The notes under the pieces are model-generated. The model worked only from the letters and a program-made list of their open reading frames with translations. It ran no database searches and had not been told where the DNA came from. The translations under genes were made by a program, and so were the position numbers. Below are positions 42,288 through 49,801 of a stretch of 64,000 bases of DNA, piece after piece. The stretch lies in assembly GCA_019750135.1 (NCBI GenBank), contig JAIEOV010000016.1, positions 186,001-250,000 on the forward strand, given 5' to 3'. The DNA comes from Reyranella sp. (GTDB taxonomy: Bacteria; Pseudomonadota; Alphaproteobacteria; Reyranellales; Reyranellaceae). How positions within the stretch are numbered: the stretch's first letter is position 1; every line of letters begins with the position of its first letter.

Positions 42288-43286
42288 TCAGAAGAAGAAG
42301 GGCAGACCTTGCGGCGGGGCCTGGGCCTCGCCGGCGATGTCGGGCGTTCCGTATTTGAGGAAGCTCTCCGGCAGGGCGGCGCCCCAATAAGTGCCCGTGC
42401 CGCGTTCGCGCTCGTTCCAGGTCACCGGCTGCCAGTCCGGCGCCAGCACGAGGTAACTGCCGGAGTAGATCTCCACGCGGTTGCCGCCCGGCTCGTAGGA
42501 ATAGAGATAGAAGCCTTGCGAGTTGTTGTGCTTGGAGGGACCGGCCTCGATGAAGACGCCGTTCTCGGCCAGGATGTCGGCGGCGCGCAGCACGTCCTCG
42601 CGATTGTCGACCCACAGCGAGAAGTGATGCAGCCGACCGTGCCCGCCCTTCACGTCGGCCACATAGGCGAGCTGGTGGTGAATGGCGTTGGGGCTCATCC
42701 ACGAGCCGATCTCGTTCCGGCCCTCGTCGAAGACGACCTGTTCGCGCAGCTGGAAGCCCAGCAGCTCCTGGGCAAAGCGGCGGTTGGCGGCGACGTCCGA
42801 CGCCAGCAGCGCCAGATGGTCGGTGCGACGCACGCCCACGCCCTGGCCGGTGTATTTCTGCGGCTGGTTCTTCAGGGTGGAGCGCAGGCCGGCCGGAGCT
42901 TCATAGCGCAGCTCCTCATAATAGATCTCCATGTGATGGCCGTCGGGATCGCGGAAGCGGAAGGACCGGCCGCGGCCGAACTCGCCGTTGGTCCAGCCGA
43001 CCCCCAACCCCGCTTCCTGCAGTGCCGCGGCGCGGCATTCGAGCGCCGCCTGGCTTGCCGCCCGCCAGGCGACGCAGCCCACGCCCGGCGCCGGCGCCTC
43101 GCTGAGCTTCAGCGTGGCAGCGGCATGATCGCCATAGCCGCGCAGCCAAGCGGCGCCGGTCGTGCGATGGACGACCTCCATGCCCAGGAGATCGCGGAAA
43201 TACCACAGGCTCCTCTCGGGCTGCGGCGTCAGAAGCTCGACCGAGCCGAGGTGGGCGATATCGTGCAGAAACTCCGGCGACGTCAT
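42288..43286 (-). CDS. Extradiol ring-cleavage dioxygenase (VOC superfamily)
   Basis: A 332-residue two-domain type I extradiol dioxygenase, catechol 2,3-dioxygenase-like. The three iron ligands in the C-terminal domain are visible: His157 (RTDHLALL), His221 (LHHFSLWV) and Glu272 (NRVEIYSG). His204 (NAIHHQLAY) may be the acid-base catalyst. It would open a catecholic ring meta to the hydroxyls with O2. It follows emrA-emrB in the same direction with 45 bp spacing, so aromatic efflux and degradation may be co-regulated. An ATG six codons upstream is an alternative start. Confidence 0.88.
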   Translation of the reverse strand: MTSPEFLHDIAHLGSVELLTPQPERSLWYFRDLLGMEVVHRTTGAAWLRGYGDHAAATLKLSEAPAPGVGCVAWRAASQAALECRAAALQEAGLGVGWTNGEFGRGRSFRFRDPDGHHMEIYYEELRYEAPAGLRSTLKNQPQKYTGQGVGVRRTDHLALLASDVAANRRFAQELLGFQLREQVVFDEGRNEIGSWMSPNAIHHQLAYVADVKGGHGRLHHFSLWVDNREDVLRAADILAENGVFIEAGPSKHNNSQGFYLYSYEPGGNRVEIYSGSYLVLAPDWQPVTWNERERGTGTYWGAALPESFLKYGTPDIAGEAQAPPQGLPFFF

Positions 43287-43331
43287 CAATGGAAGCCTGA
43301 GCAATCGCTTCGCGTTCCGCCTTGACCCAGA

Positions 43332-44900
43332 TCAATCGGCAGCCGCGGCAGACGACGAAACTGCCGGCTTCTTCAACAGCAAGGCGGCTGTCAGGGCGAG
43401 CACCAGCGCCGATCCGAGAAGCCAGAAGGCATCGCCCACGGCCATGACGAAGGCCTGCTCGCGCACCATGCCGGCGACGATGCCCACCGCCTTGTGCCAG
43501 GCGACCGAGGGATCGACGACACCCTGCTCGACGAGGCGGCGCGCCAGGCCGCCCAGGTAAAGCCGCGTCTCTTCGTCGAACATCGAAACCGACTGGCCGA
43601 TCACGTCGACATGGAACCGTTCGCGCTCGACCAGAAACGTCTGCAGGCCGGCGATACCGACAGCGCCGCCCATGTTGCGCATGACGTTGAGCAGCGCCGA
43701 GGCCGAGCCGGCGTCGGCCTTGTCGAGGCCGCCTGTCGCCAGCACCGTGAGCGGTGTCATCGCCAGCGCCTGGCCCACGGCACGCACAACGTTGGGCAGC
43801 AGGAGCTGGTCGGCCGCCACGCCGGCATCGAGGCCGACCAGCATGAAGCTGCTCGATGCCACCAAGGCGAAGCCCAGCACCATCAGCACCCGCGCGTCGA
43901 CCAGGCGCATCAGGCGCGGCATCAGCGGGATCAGCATGAGCTGCGGCAGGGCCGACCAGGCCAGGGCTTCGCCGATCTGCTGGGCATCGTAGCCCTGCAC
44001 GCGCGCCAGGTAGGCCGGCAGCACGAACGTCGAGCCGTAGGAGACGGCGCCCACCAGCATCATGGCCGTCACGCCGGCGCCGAAGTTGCGCCGTGCCAAC
44101 AGGCGCAGATTGAGCAGCGGCCGGGACGATCGCAGTTCGGTGCGCACGAACAGCGCCAGGGCAGCGACGGCGACGGCGGCCAGGCCCGTGATGAACGGAG
44201 AATCGAACCAGTCCTCGCGCCCACCTTCCTCGAGCACGACCTGCAGCGCGCCGAGGCCGATCGCCATGCTGACGATGCCCAGCCAGTCGCCCTGGCGCAG
44301 CAGATCGAGCCGCATCGGCTGGCGCTCGAGCGAGACCCACAGGAGGGCCAGCATCAGGCCGCCGGGCGCAAGGTTGAGCAGGAAGACGGCATGCCAGCCG
44401 AACGTGGCGCTCAGCCAGCCGCCGACGGTCGGACCGACCGCAGGCGCAAAAGTGGCGGCGAGGGAGAACGCGGCGAGCCCGGTCGGCTGCCGGGAGGGCG
44501 GCAGCAAGGTCATGTTCAGGGTGAAGGCCATCGGAATCAGGACGCCGCCGGTCAGGCCTTGAAGGATACGCAGGACGATCATCTGCCCGAGGTCCTGGGC
44601 GAAGGCACAGGCGACGGAGAAGACCAGGAACAGCGTGGCGTTGGCGATCAGGTAGCGGCGCAGGGAGAAGGCGCGCGACAGCCAGCTGCTCAACGGGATG
44701 ACCACGATCTCGGCCACGAGGTAGGCGGTGACGACCCAGGCGCCGTCATCGGGGCTGGCGCCCAGCCCGGCCCGGATGTCGCCGAGCGCGGCGCCGACCA
44801 GCTGGATGTTGAGGATCGCCATGAAGGCGCCGATGGTGGCGCCGATGACGGCGGTCCAGGTCCGGGCGGAAACCCGGTCGGCAGCGGCAGGCATGGGCAC
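43332..44900 (-). CDS. emrB: MFS multidrug efflux permease, DHA2 family (EmrB-like)
   Basis: A 522-residue permease with 14 predicted helices. GAFMAILNIQLVGAALGDIR near 20-40 is the EmrB-type first helix. LQGLTGGVLIPMAFTLNMTL near 112 and FAPAVGPTVGGWLSATFGWH near 148 are motif C and neighbours. It should form a trans-envelope pump with the upstream EmrA-like adaptor, exporting hydrophobic or aromatic compounds. The upstream gene ends three bases before its start. Confidence 0.92.
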   Translation of the reverse strand: MPMPAAADRVSARTWTAVIGATIGAFMAILNIQLVGAALGDIRAGLGASPDDGAWVVTAYLVAEIVVIPLSSWLSRAFSLRRYLIANATLFLVFSVACAFAQDLGQMIVLRILQGLTGGVLIPMAFTLNMTLLPPSRQPTGLAAFSLAATFAPAVGPTVGGWLSATFGWHAVFLLNLAPGGLMLALLWVSLERQPMRLDLLRQGDWLGIVSMAIGLGALQVVLEEGGREDWFDSPFITGLAAVAVAALALFVRTELRSSRPLLNLRLLARRNFGAGVTAMMLVGAVSYGSTFVLPAYLARVQGYDAQQIGEALAWSALPQLMLIPLMPRLMRLVDARVLMVLGFALVASSSFMLVGLDAGVAADQLLLPNVVRAVGQALAMTPLTVLATGGLDKADAGSASALLNVMRNMGGAVGIAGLQTFLVERERFHVDVIGQSVSMFDEETRLYLGGLARRLVEQGVVDPSVAWHKAVGIVAGMVREQAFVMAVGDAFWLLGSALVLALTAALLLKKPAVSSSAAAAD

Positions 44901-44903
44901 CTG

Positions 44904-46004
44904 CTAATTCCGGGTGTCGATGGTCGAGCGCACCGACATGCCGGCGCGCAGGCGACCGGACAGGGCGCCGTCGTCGATGGCGATGCGGACCGGCACGCGC
45001 TGCACGATCTTGGTGAAGTTGCCGGTCGCATTCTCCGGCGGCAGCAGCGAGAACTGCTGGCCACTCGCCGGCGCGACGCTGTCGACGCGACCCTTCAGCG
45101 TCACGCCGGGGAAGGAGTCGACCGACAGGTCGACCATCTGCCCGGGCGCCACGCGGGAAAGCTGGGTCTCCTTGTAGTTGGCGACGACGTAGGCCGCCGT
45201 CATCGGGACGATCGCCATCAATGGGGTGCCCGCCTGAACGTACTGACCGACACGCAGCGAGCGCGCACCGACCGTGCCGGCGAGCGGCGCGGTGATCGAC
45301 GCGTAGCCGAGATTGAGCTCGGCCTGGCGCCGCGCGGCGAGCGCACGCTCGCGCTGCGCCTCGGCTCGCGCGCGCTGCGAGACCAGCACGTCGACCTGGC
45401 GCTGCGCCGCCGTCAGCGCGGCGCGGCTCTTGCGCACCTGGGCGCTGCGCTCGCGCAGCGCCGCTTCGGCCTGCTGGGCACGCTGGACGCTGACATAGCC
45501 GGACTTCCGGAGATCGCCGTAGCGGGCATTGTCGGCCTCCGCGAGATCGCGCGAGGCCTTGCCGGCATCGATCTCGGCCTTCTCACCGCCAATCGCCGCC
45601 TGCTGCTGGGCGATCTGAGCATCGAGGTTGTGGAGGGCGGCATCGGCGGCGTCGGCATCAGCCCTGGCAGCGTCCAGCGCGATCATGAGATCGCGGTCAT
45701 CGATGCGGGCGAGCGGCTGGCCCGCCTCGACCACCTCGTTGTCGCGGACGAAGACCTCGGCGACGTAGCCCGAAATGCGCGGGGCGATGGTGGTATAGTC
45801 GACGTGGATGTAGGCGTTGTCCGTCGTCTGCAGGAAGCGGCCGACCGTCCAGTAATCGTAGCCGACCCGGCTGCCGATGCTGACGCCGGCCAGCAGGGCG
45901 AGGCCGAGCAGCGCCTGGCGGCGGGAGGGCCGGCCGAGCCCCACCAGGGGGCCGAGGGCGGGACGGGCGAGACCGACTGCGGCGACGTAGGACAGGATGG
46001 ACAT
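44904..46004 (-). CDS. emrA: HlyD-family membrane fusion protein (EmrA-like)
   Basis: A 366-residue periplasmic adaptor. One N-terminal membrane anchor (~30-48) is followed by TTDNAYIHVDYTTIAPRISG, the EmrA lipoyl half-motif. A long coiled-coil hairpin (~100-220, Ala/Gln/Glu-rich), the second lipoyl half LGYASITAPLAGTVGARSLR and a beta-barrel domain come after. It links the EmrB pump to an outer-membrane channel not encoded here. ATG 46004 follows GGAGAG. First gene of the emrA-emrB-dioxygenase operon. Confidence 0.92.
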   Translation of the reverse strand: MSILSYVAAVGLARPALGPLVGLGRPSRRQALLGLALLAGVSIGSRVGYDYWTVGRFLQTTDNAYIHVDYTTIAPRISGYVAEVFVRDNEVVEAGQPLARIDDRDLMIALDAARADADAADAALHNLDAQIAQQQAAIGGEKAEIDAGKASRDLAEADNARYGDLRKSGYVSVQRAQQAEAALRERSAQVRKSRAALTAAQRQVDVLVSQRARAEAQRERALAARRQAELNLGYASITAPLAGTVGARSLRVGQYVQAGTPLMAIVPMTAAYVVANYKETQLSRVAPGQMVDLSVDSFPGVTLKGRVDSVAPASGQQFSLLPPENATGNFTKIVQRVPVRIAIDDGALSGRLRAGMSVRSTIDTRN

Positions 46005-46180
46005 GGGGCTCTCCAGGGAAGCGCCTTCGACGACGCCATGCTGGAAGCCGCCCGTATCCCGCCGACTACGCGGCTGGCCCCTTTGGTTTCGTTGGTTGCG
46101 CGACGCGGCCTCGCCCACCGTCGTGATATTGTCATCTCCACAGACGAATTTCGGGCCACGCCGCATGAGGGAGCACGCCG

Positions 46181-47110
46181 ATGGATGCCGAAAAGGATAG
46201 CGCCACGAAGCAAAGCCTCGAGGATCGGGTTCGCGACGAACTCGAGGACAATGTCGACGAGGAGCTCGAGCTGGAGCTGGGCGACGATCTTCTTGCACGG
46301 CTGCCCGACGATCTGGCCGATACGCCGCGGGCCAAAGGCGTCGACCGCCGCCGCTACTTCACCGAGCTGCTGCGCCTGCAGCGCGAGCTCATCAGGCTGC
46401 AGGACTGGGTGGTCGACCAGAAGCTCAAGGTCGTGGTGCTGTTCGAGGGCCGCGACGCGGCCGGCAAGGGCGGTGTCATCAAGCGCGTCACCCAGCGGCT
46501 CAATCCGCGTATCTGCCGCACCGTGGCGCTGTCGGCGCCGACCGAACGCGAGCGCACGCAGTGGTATTTCCAGCGCTATGTCGCCAACCTGCCGGCTGGC
46601 GGCGAGATCGTGCTGTTCGACCGCAGCTGGTACAATCGCGCCGGCGTCGAGCGGGTCATGGGTTTCTGCAGCGAAGCCGATGTCGAGGAGTTCTTCCGCA
46701 CGGTGCCCGAGTTCGAACGCATGCTGGTGCGCTCCGGCATCGTCCTGCTGAAGTACTGGTTCTCGATCACCGATCCCGAGCAGAACTTGCGCTTCCTCAT
46801 GCGCATCCATGATCCGCTGAAGCAGTGGAAGCTCAGCCCCATGGACCTGCAGTCGCGGCGGCGTTGGGAGGAATACACCAAGGCCAAGGAGGAGATGCTG
46901 GCGCGCACCCATATACCCGAGGCGCCCTGGTGGGTGGTCGACGGCAACAACAAGCGGAGCGCGCGCCTGAACTGCATCCACCACCTGCTGCAGCAGGTGC
47001 CGTACCGCGACGTCCAGCACGCCCCGATCATGCTGCCCGAGCGCGAGCACAAGCCCGACTATGCGCGTACGCCGGTGCCCGAAGCGATGTACGTGCCCGC
47101 GGTCTACTAG
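46181..47110 (+). CDS. ppk2: Polyphosphate kinase 2
   Basis: A 309-residue PPK2-family kinase. An acidic N-terminal extension (~1-50, Glu/Asp-rich) precedes the P-loop domain: Walker A FEGRDAAGKGG (89-98), Walker B LFDRSWYNRAG with Asp147, and the lid RWEEYTKAKEEML near 228. PPK2 makes NTPs from NDPs (or NDPs from NMPs) using polyphosphate, and so links phosphate reserves to nucleotide pools. One-domain length. Divergent from emrA. Confidence 0.95.
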   Translation: MDAEKDSATKQSLEDRVRDELEDNVDEELELELGDDLLARLPDDLADTPRAKGVDRRRYFTELLRLQRELIRLQDWVVDQKLKVVVLFEGRDAAGKGGVIKRVTQRLNPRICRTVALSAPTERERTQWYFQRYVANLPAGGEIVLFDRSWYNRAGVERVMGFCSEADVEEFFRTVPEFERMLVRSGIVLLKYWFSITDPEQNLRFLMRIHDPLKQWKLSPMDLQSRRRWEEYTKAKEEMLARTHIPEAPWWVVDGNNKRSARLNCIHHLLQQVPYRDVQHAPIMLPEREHKPDYARTPVPEAMYVPAVY

Positions 47111-47123
47111 GCCCTTGTCAGGT

Positions 47124-47150
47124 TCCTCTCCCCCTTGGTGGGGGAGAGGA
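47124..47150. repeat. Short hairpin repeat between convergent genes
   Basis: TCCTCTCCCCC-TTGGT-GGGGGAGAGGA is a near-perfect palindrome 13 bp after ppk2 and 8 bp from the end of the convergent lysozyme-like gene. There is no T-run, so it is probably a dispersed hairpin repeat, possibly acting as a transcript end. Confidence 0.55.
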
Positions 47151-47158
47151 GCATGCCG

Positions 47159-47902
47159 CTAGAGCAAGTCGGTGCAGCCGCCCGGCGTGGCGTCAATGAG
47201 TCGCTGGACCTCCAGAAACAGGTCGTCGCATTCCGATCGCAGCCCGGCCGCGTGGTTACTGAGCGGTCCCCAATGAGTGCGAATGTTGCGCAAGGCCAAC
47301 GCCGTGAACTCGACAGCGAATGCCGGGCACTCCTTGGACAGCTGCTGGAAATCCTTGCCGGCGCCGGTTCCCCAGTTCTTCCAGCTCGCGGCCGAGCAAT
47401 GAACGCCTTGCTTGAAAATATCGACAAAGCCCGATGGGTTGGCCTTGTAGGAATCGAACATGGGCACCAGCAGGGCATGGGCCGTGCGCGCATTGAAGCT
47501 GGTCTGGAAAAGCCCGGCCTCTGCGGTATCGGCCGTCGTATTGGGGGCCGACATGTCGCGGCCTTCGCAGTGCTGGCCCGAGCTCTCGCGCATGCCCAGC
47601 CCCATCATCAGCACGAACAGGTGGCGAAGCGTAACGACGCCGGCGGCGGCGTTGCTCATACCCAGCTGAGAGAATTGCTGACCATAGTGGGTCAAGGCAT
47701 CCTTTTGCGCGTTGCCGGTATCGGCCACCGCCATGGCGACGACCGCCGGATCGCCGCTGGCAAGCTTGCAGCAGACGCGGCCAAAGGCGACCGCCATACC
47801 CTCGACATAGCCGATGGGCGCCTTGCCCCGTTGCGGCCAGTTGATCGCGGCGGCGGGCGAGTTGTGGGCAGCCTGCCTGATCCTTGCGACGATATCCGTC
47901 AT
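47159..47902 (-). CDS. Lysozyme-like (transglycosylase-fold) protein of unknown family
   Basis: A 247-residue protein. GLGMRESSGQHCEGRDMS (102-118) followed by ADTAEAGLFQTSFNA (124-138) looks like the lytic-transglycosylase pattern E-S...G-L-x-Q, with Glu106 the likely catalytic acid. Cys pairs (44/45, 112 and later ones) could form disulfides. No signal peptide or membrane helix is visible, so export, if any, is by lysis or a specialised route. ATG 47902 follows GGAGG at five bases. It is second in a two-gene unit behind a lipoprotein, divergent from two other putative wall-acting genes. Confidence 0.6.
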   Translation of the reverse strand: MTDIVARIRQAAHNSPAAAINWPQRGKAPIGYVEGMAVAFGRVCCKLASGDPAVVAMAVADTGNAQKDALTHYGQQFSQLGMSNAAAGVVTLRHLFVLMMGLGMRESSGQHCEGRDMSAPNTTADTAEAGLFQTSFNARTAHALLVPMFDSYKANPSGFVDIFKQGVHCSAASWKNWGTGAGKDFQQLSKECPAFAVEFTALALRNIRTHWGPLSNHAAGLRSECDDLFLEVQRLIDATPGGCTDLL

Positions 47903-47913
47903 GTGGGCCTCCT

Positions 47914-49074
47914 TCACCGTACAGTCATTGGAGCGAAGAGCGGGCCTGCCGTGCCATCCGACCGCCTCAGGGTGCCCGACAGGCCAGCACCCGACAGCGC
48001 GCCTTGGGAGCCGAAAGCGCGGACCGCATTCGCCTGCGGGCCGGGCGAGCCACCGGACTCCTGGAACTGCTTGATCTTCTGATCGAGAAGCGCCTGCTTG
48101 GCGTCAGACAGCTGTTGTTGGCAGGCATAGCCCACGCTCGTGGAAACGCCGGGCCAGCCCGGCGTGCCGGGGCGGTTCTTGAAGTTGTCGCCAAGCAGCT
48201 TGTTGATGGTGTCCTGCTTGGTGGAACCTTCCGCTGTCGTCGCCCAGCAGACCAGGGCCAGCTGCCCGTCATTCATCAGCACGCCCGGCAGCAATCCGGT
48301 CAGCTCGCTGATGCGGGCCACGACCGCCCGGTCGGACAGCGCAGTGCCGCCGCCGGTCGGGGCCGGGTCGAAGCCCTCCACGCCGCGCCGCAGCTTGATG
48401 CGCACGGCCGCGGCAATCGACGCCGGCTTGCAGATCTCCTGATTGTCCATGATGGCACCGGTCACGTCCGGAAACGCCAGCGTTTCCGTCCGCGAGGCCG
48501 TGAGCAGCTCGGCTGTGTTGTCGTTCAGCGTCTTCATCGTGAGCGTGCGGACACTCTCGATGTTGTCGACGCCGAAGAGAAAGTTCCTGGTATATGTGTC
48601 GAGGCCGGAATAGAGCGTCGCGCTGCTCACGGCGATGATCGACAGCGCCAGCGCGCCGCCGCCCGACAGACCGACGATGGCGGCGGCCGCGGCGCCGCCC
48701 ATCGCTACGACGTCGCGCGACAGGCTGATGTTTTGCTGGCTGTCGCCGCGCTTGCGGAAGAAGTCGGCGCAGTTGCCCCTGACGAGGCCAAGCCCTTCGC
48801 GCAGCAGCACCCGGTAGGACTGCTGAACGTCGGGCTCCGTCACGGAAAGGGTTCCCGCAGCCACCTGGTTGGCCTTTGTCCAGGCGCAGGCGTAAGCGAC
48901 CTGGAACAGGCCGAACTGGTCAGGTCGCTGCGACGCCGCGCAGATCGTCCTGTTTGCGGCGTCGACGGTCACGGGACCGGAGGTGGTGACGGTTTCCGTC
49001 ATTCCCTGCACGGTGTCGCAGGCGCCCAGGGCGACGAGCGCCCCAGCCGATAGAAGTGCTCGCAGAAGTGTCAT
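47914..49074 (-). CDS. Lipoprotein of unknown function, paired with lysozyme-like protein
   Basis: A 386-residue protein with a lipobox (ALGAC, Cys19). The mature part has a soluble N-terminal ~100 residues, a Gly/Ala-rich hydrophobic stretch near 125-155 (VAMGGAAAAAIVGLSGGGAL then ALSIIAVSSATL) able to cross a membrane, and a C-terminal region with several Cys and Gln-rich helix (QQQLSDAKQALLDQ). No family recognised. The stop is 11 bases before the lysozyme-like gene, whose ribosome site lies in the gap. It may be a membrane anchor, pore or protective partner; this is inference. Confidence 0.6.
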   Translation of the reverse strand: MTLLRALLSAGALVALGACDTVQGMTETVTTSGPVTVDAANRTICAASQRPDQFGLFQVAYACAWTKANQVAAGTLSVTEPDVQQSYRVLLREGLGLVRGNCADFFRKRGDSQQNISLSRDVVAMGGAAAAAIVGLSGGGALALSIIAVSSATLYSGLDTYTRNFLFGVDNIESVRTLTMKTLNDNTAELLTASRTETLAFPDVTGAIMDNQEICKPASIAAAVRIKLRRGVEGFDPAPTGGGTALSDRAVVARISELTGLLPGVLMNDGQLALVCWATTAEGSTKQDTINKLLGDNFKNRPGTPGWPGVSTSVGYACQQQLSDAKQALLDQKIKQFQESGGSPGPQANAVRAFGSQGALSGAGLSGTLRRSDGTAGPLFAPMTVR

Positions 49075-49116
49075 GGCAGTATTTCCCCCGGGCAGATTGT
49101 CGGAGATGCCATATCT

Positions 49117-49175
49117 GGTTGTATGTGCTAAACGTCACATTCCCTCTTAGGTTGTATTCCATAATATGATTGTAT
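49117..49175. promoter_or_regulatory. AT-rich divergent control region with three GNTTGTAT direct repeats
   Basis: GGTTGTAT occurs at 49117-49124 and 49150-49157, and GATTGTAT at 49168-49175. They lie in the 167-bp AT-rich gap between the divergent lipoprotein (start 49074) and M15-type peptidase (start 49242) genes. Repeated half-sites in a shared promoter region suggest binding of a regulator, unidentified. Confidence 0.35.
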
Positions 49176-49241
49176 GGTTCAACGATAGACACGCATAAGT
49201 AGTAATCTCAGGCATCCGTCATTGCGTGTAGGGGAGGCACC

Positions 49242-49790
49242 ATGGCAACCGACTTTCTCGCCCAGCTCGATCCGGCATTCGCGACCACGGCCAAACAGGT
49301 CCTGACGGCCTGCGAGGCCAAGGGCATCACGATGCGCCCCTATTACGCCGCGCGCAGCCCCTGGCAGCAGGCGCGGCTGTGGCGTCAGTCGAGGTCGACC
49401 GAACAGATCCAGGCAGCCCGACAGCGCATGGAGACCGAAGGCGCACCGTGGCTGGCGAACGTGCTGAACGAGGTTGGTCCCCAGCACGGAGACCACGTGA
49501 CCAACGCGCTGCCAGGCAAGAGCGCCCACCAGTACAAGCTCGCACTCGACTGCTTCTGGCTGGTGAACGGCGAAGCCGAATGGGAAGACACGACGGGCTA
49601 TCGCATCTACGCGACCGTGGCGCAGGAGCGTGGCCTGTCGGCCGGCATGTTCTGGACGAGCTTCGTCGACCCGCCTCACATCCAGCACGGCTCAATGGAC
49701 AACATGCCCAACTGGGCCTGGTCGATGGTCGAGGCGGAGATGTACGCCCGCTGGGGAAACACGCCATCCGGTCAATGGGGCCGACCTTAG
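49242..49790 (+). CDS. M15-type (L-Ala-D-Glu/D-Ala-D-Ala) peptidase-like protein
   Basis: A 182-residue protein with the M15 metal site: SAHQYKLALD gives His96 and Asp103 (H-x6-D), and PPHIQH supplies His149. An Arg/Gln-rich RSPWQQARLWRQSRSTEQIQ near 38-58 matches the R..QA..Y.QGR region of phage endolysins of this class. Expected activity is cutting of peptidoglycan stem peptides. No signal peptide. ATG follows GGGGAGG. The next gene starts 11 bases after its stop with AGGAGGG overlapping that stop, so the two are co-translated. Confidence 0.75.
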   Translation: MATDFLAQLDPAFATTAKQVLTACEAKGITMRPYYAARSPWQQARLWRQSRSTEQIQAARQRMETEGAPWLANVLNEVGPQHGDHVTNALPGKSAHQYKLALDCFWLVNGEAEWEDTTGYRIYATVAQERGLSAGMFWTSFVDPPHIQHGSMDNMPNWAWSMVEAEMYARWGNTPSGQWGRP

Positions 49791-49801
49791 GAGGGCGGAC
49801 A

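Noticed and set aside
43494..46751. 1085-codon open frame antisense to emrB/emrA and through ppk2
   Set aside because: Composition is Arg/His/Gln-rich shadow sequence; the opposite strand carries clear transporter families and ppk2 lies in a different frame.
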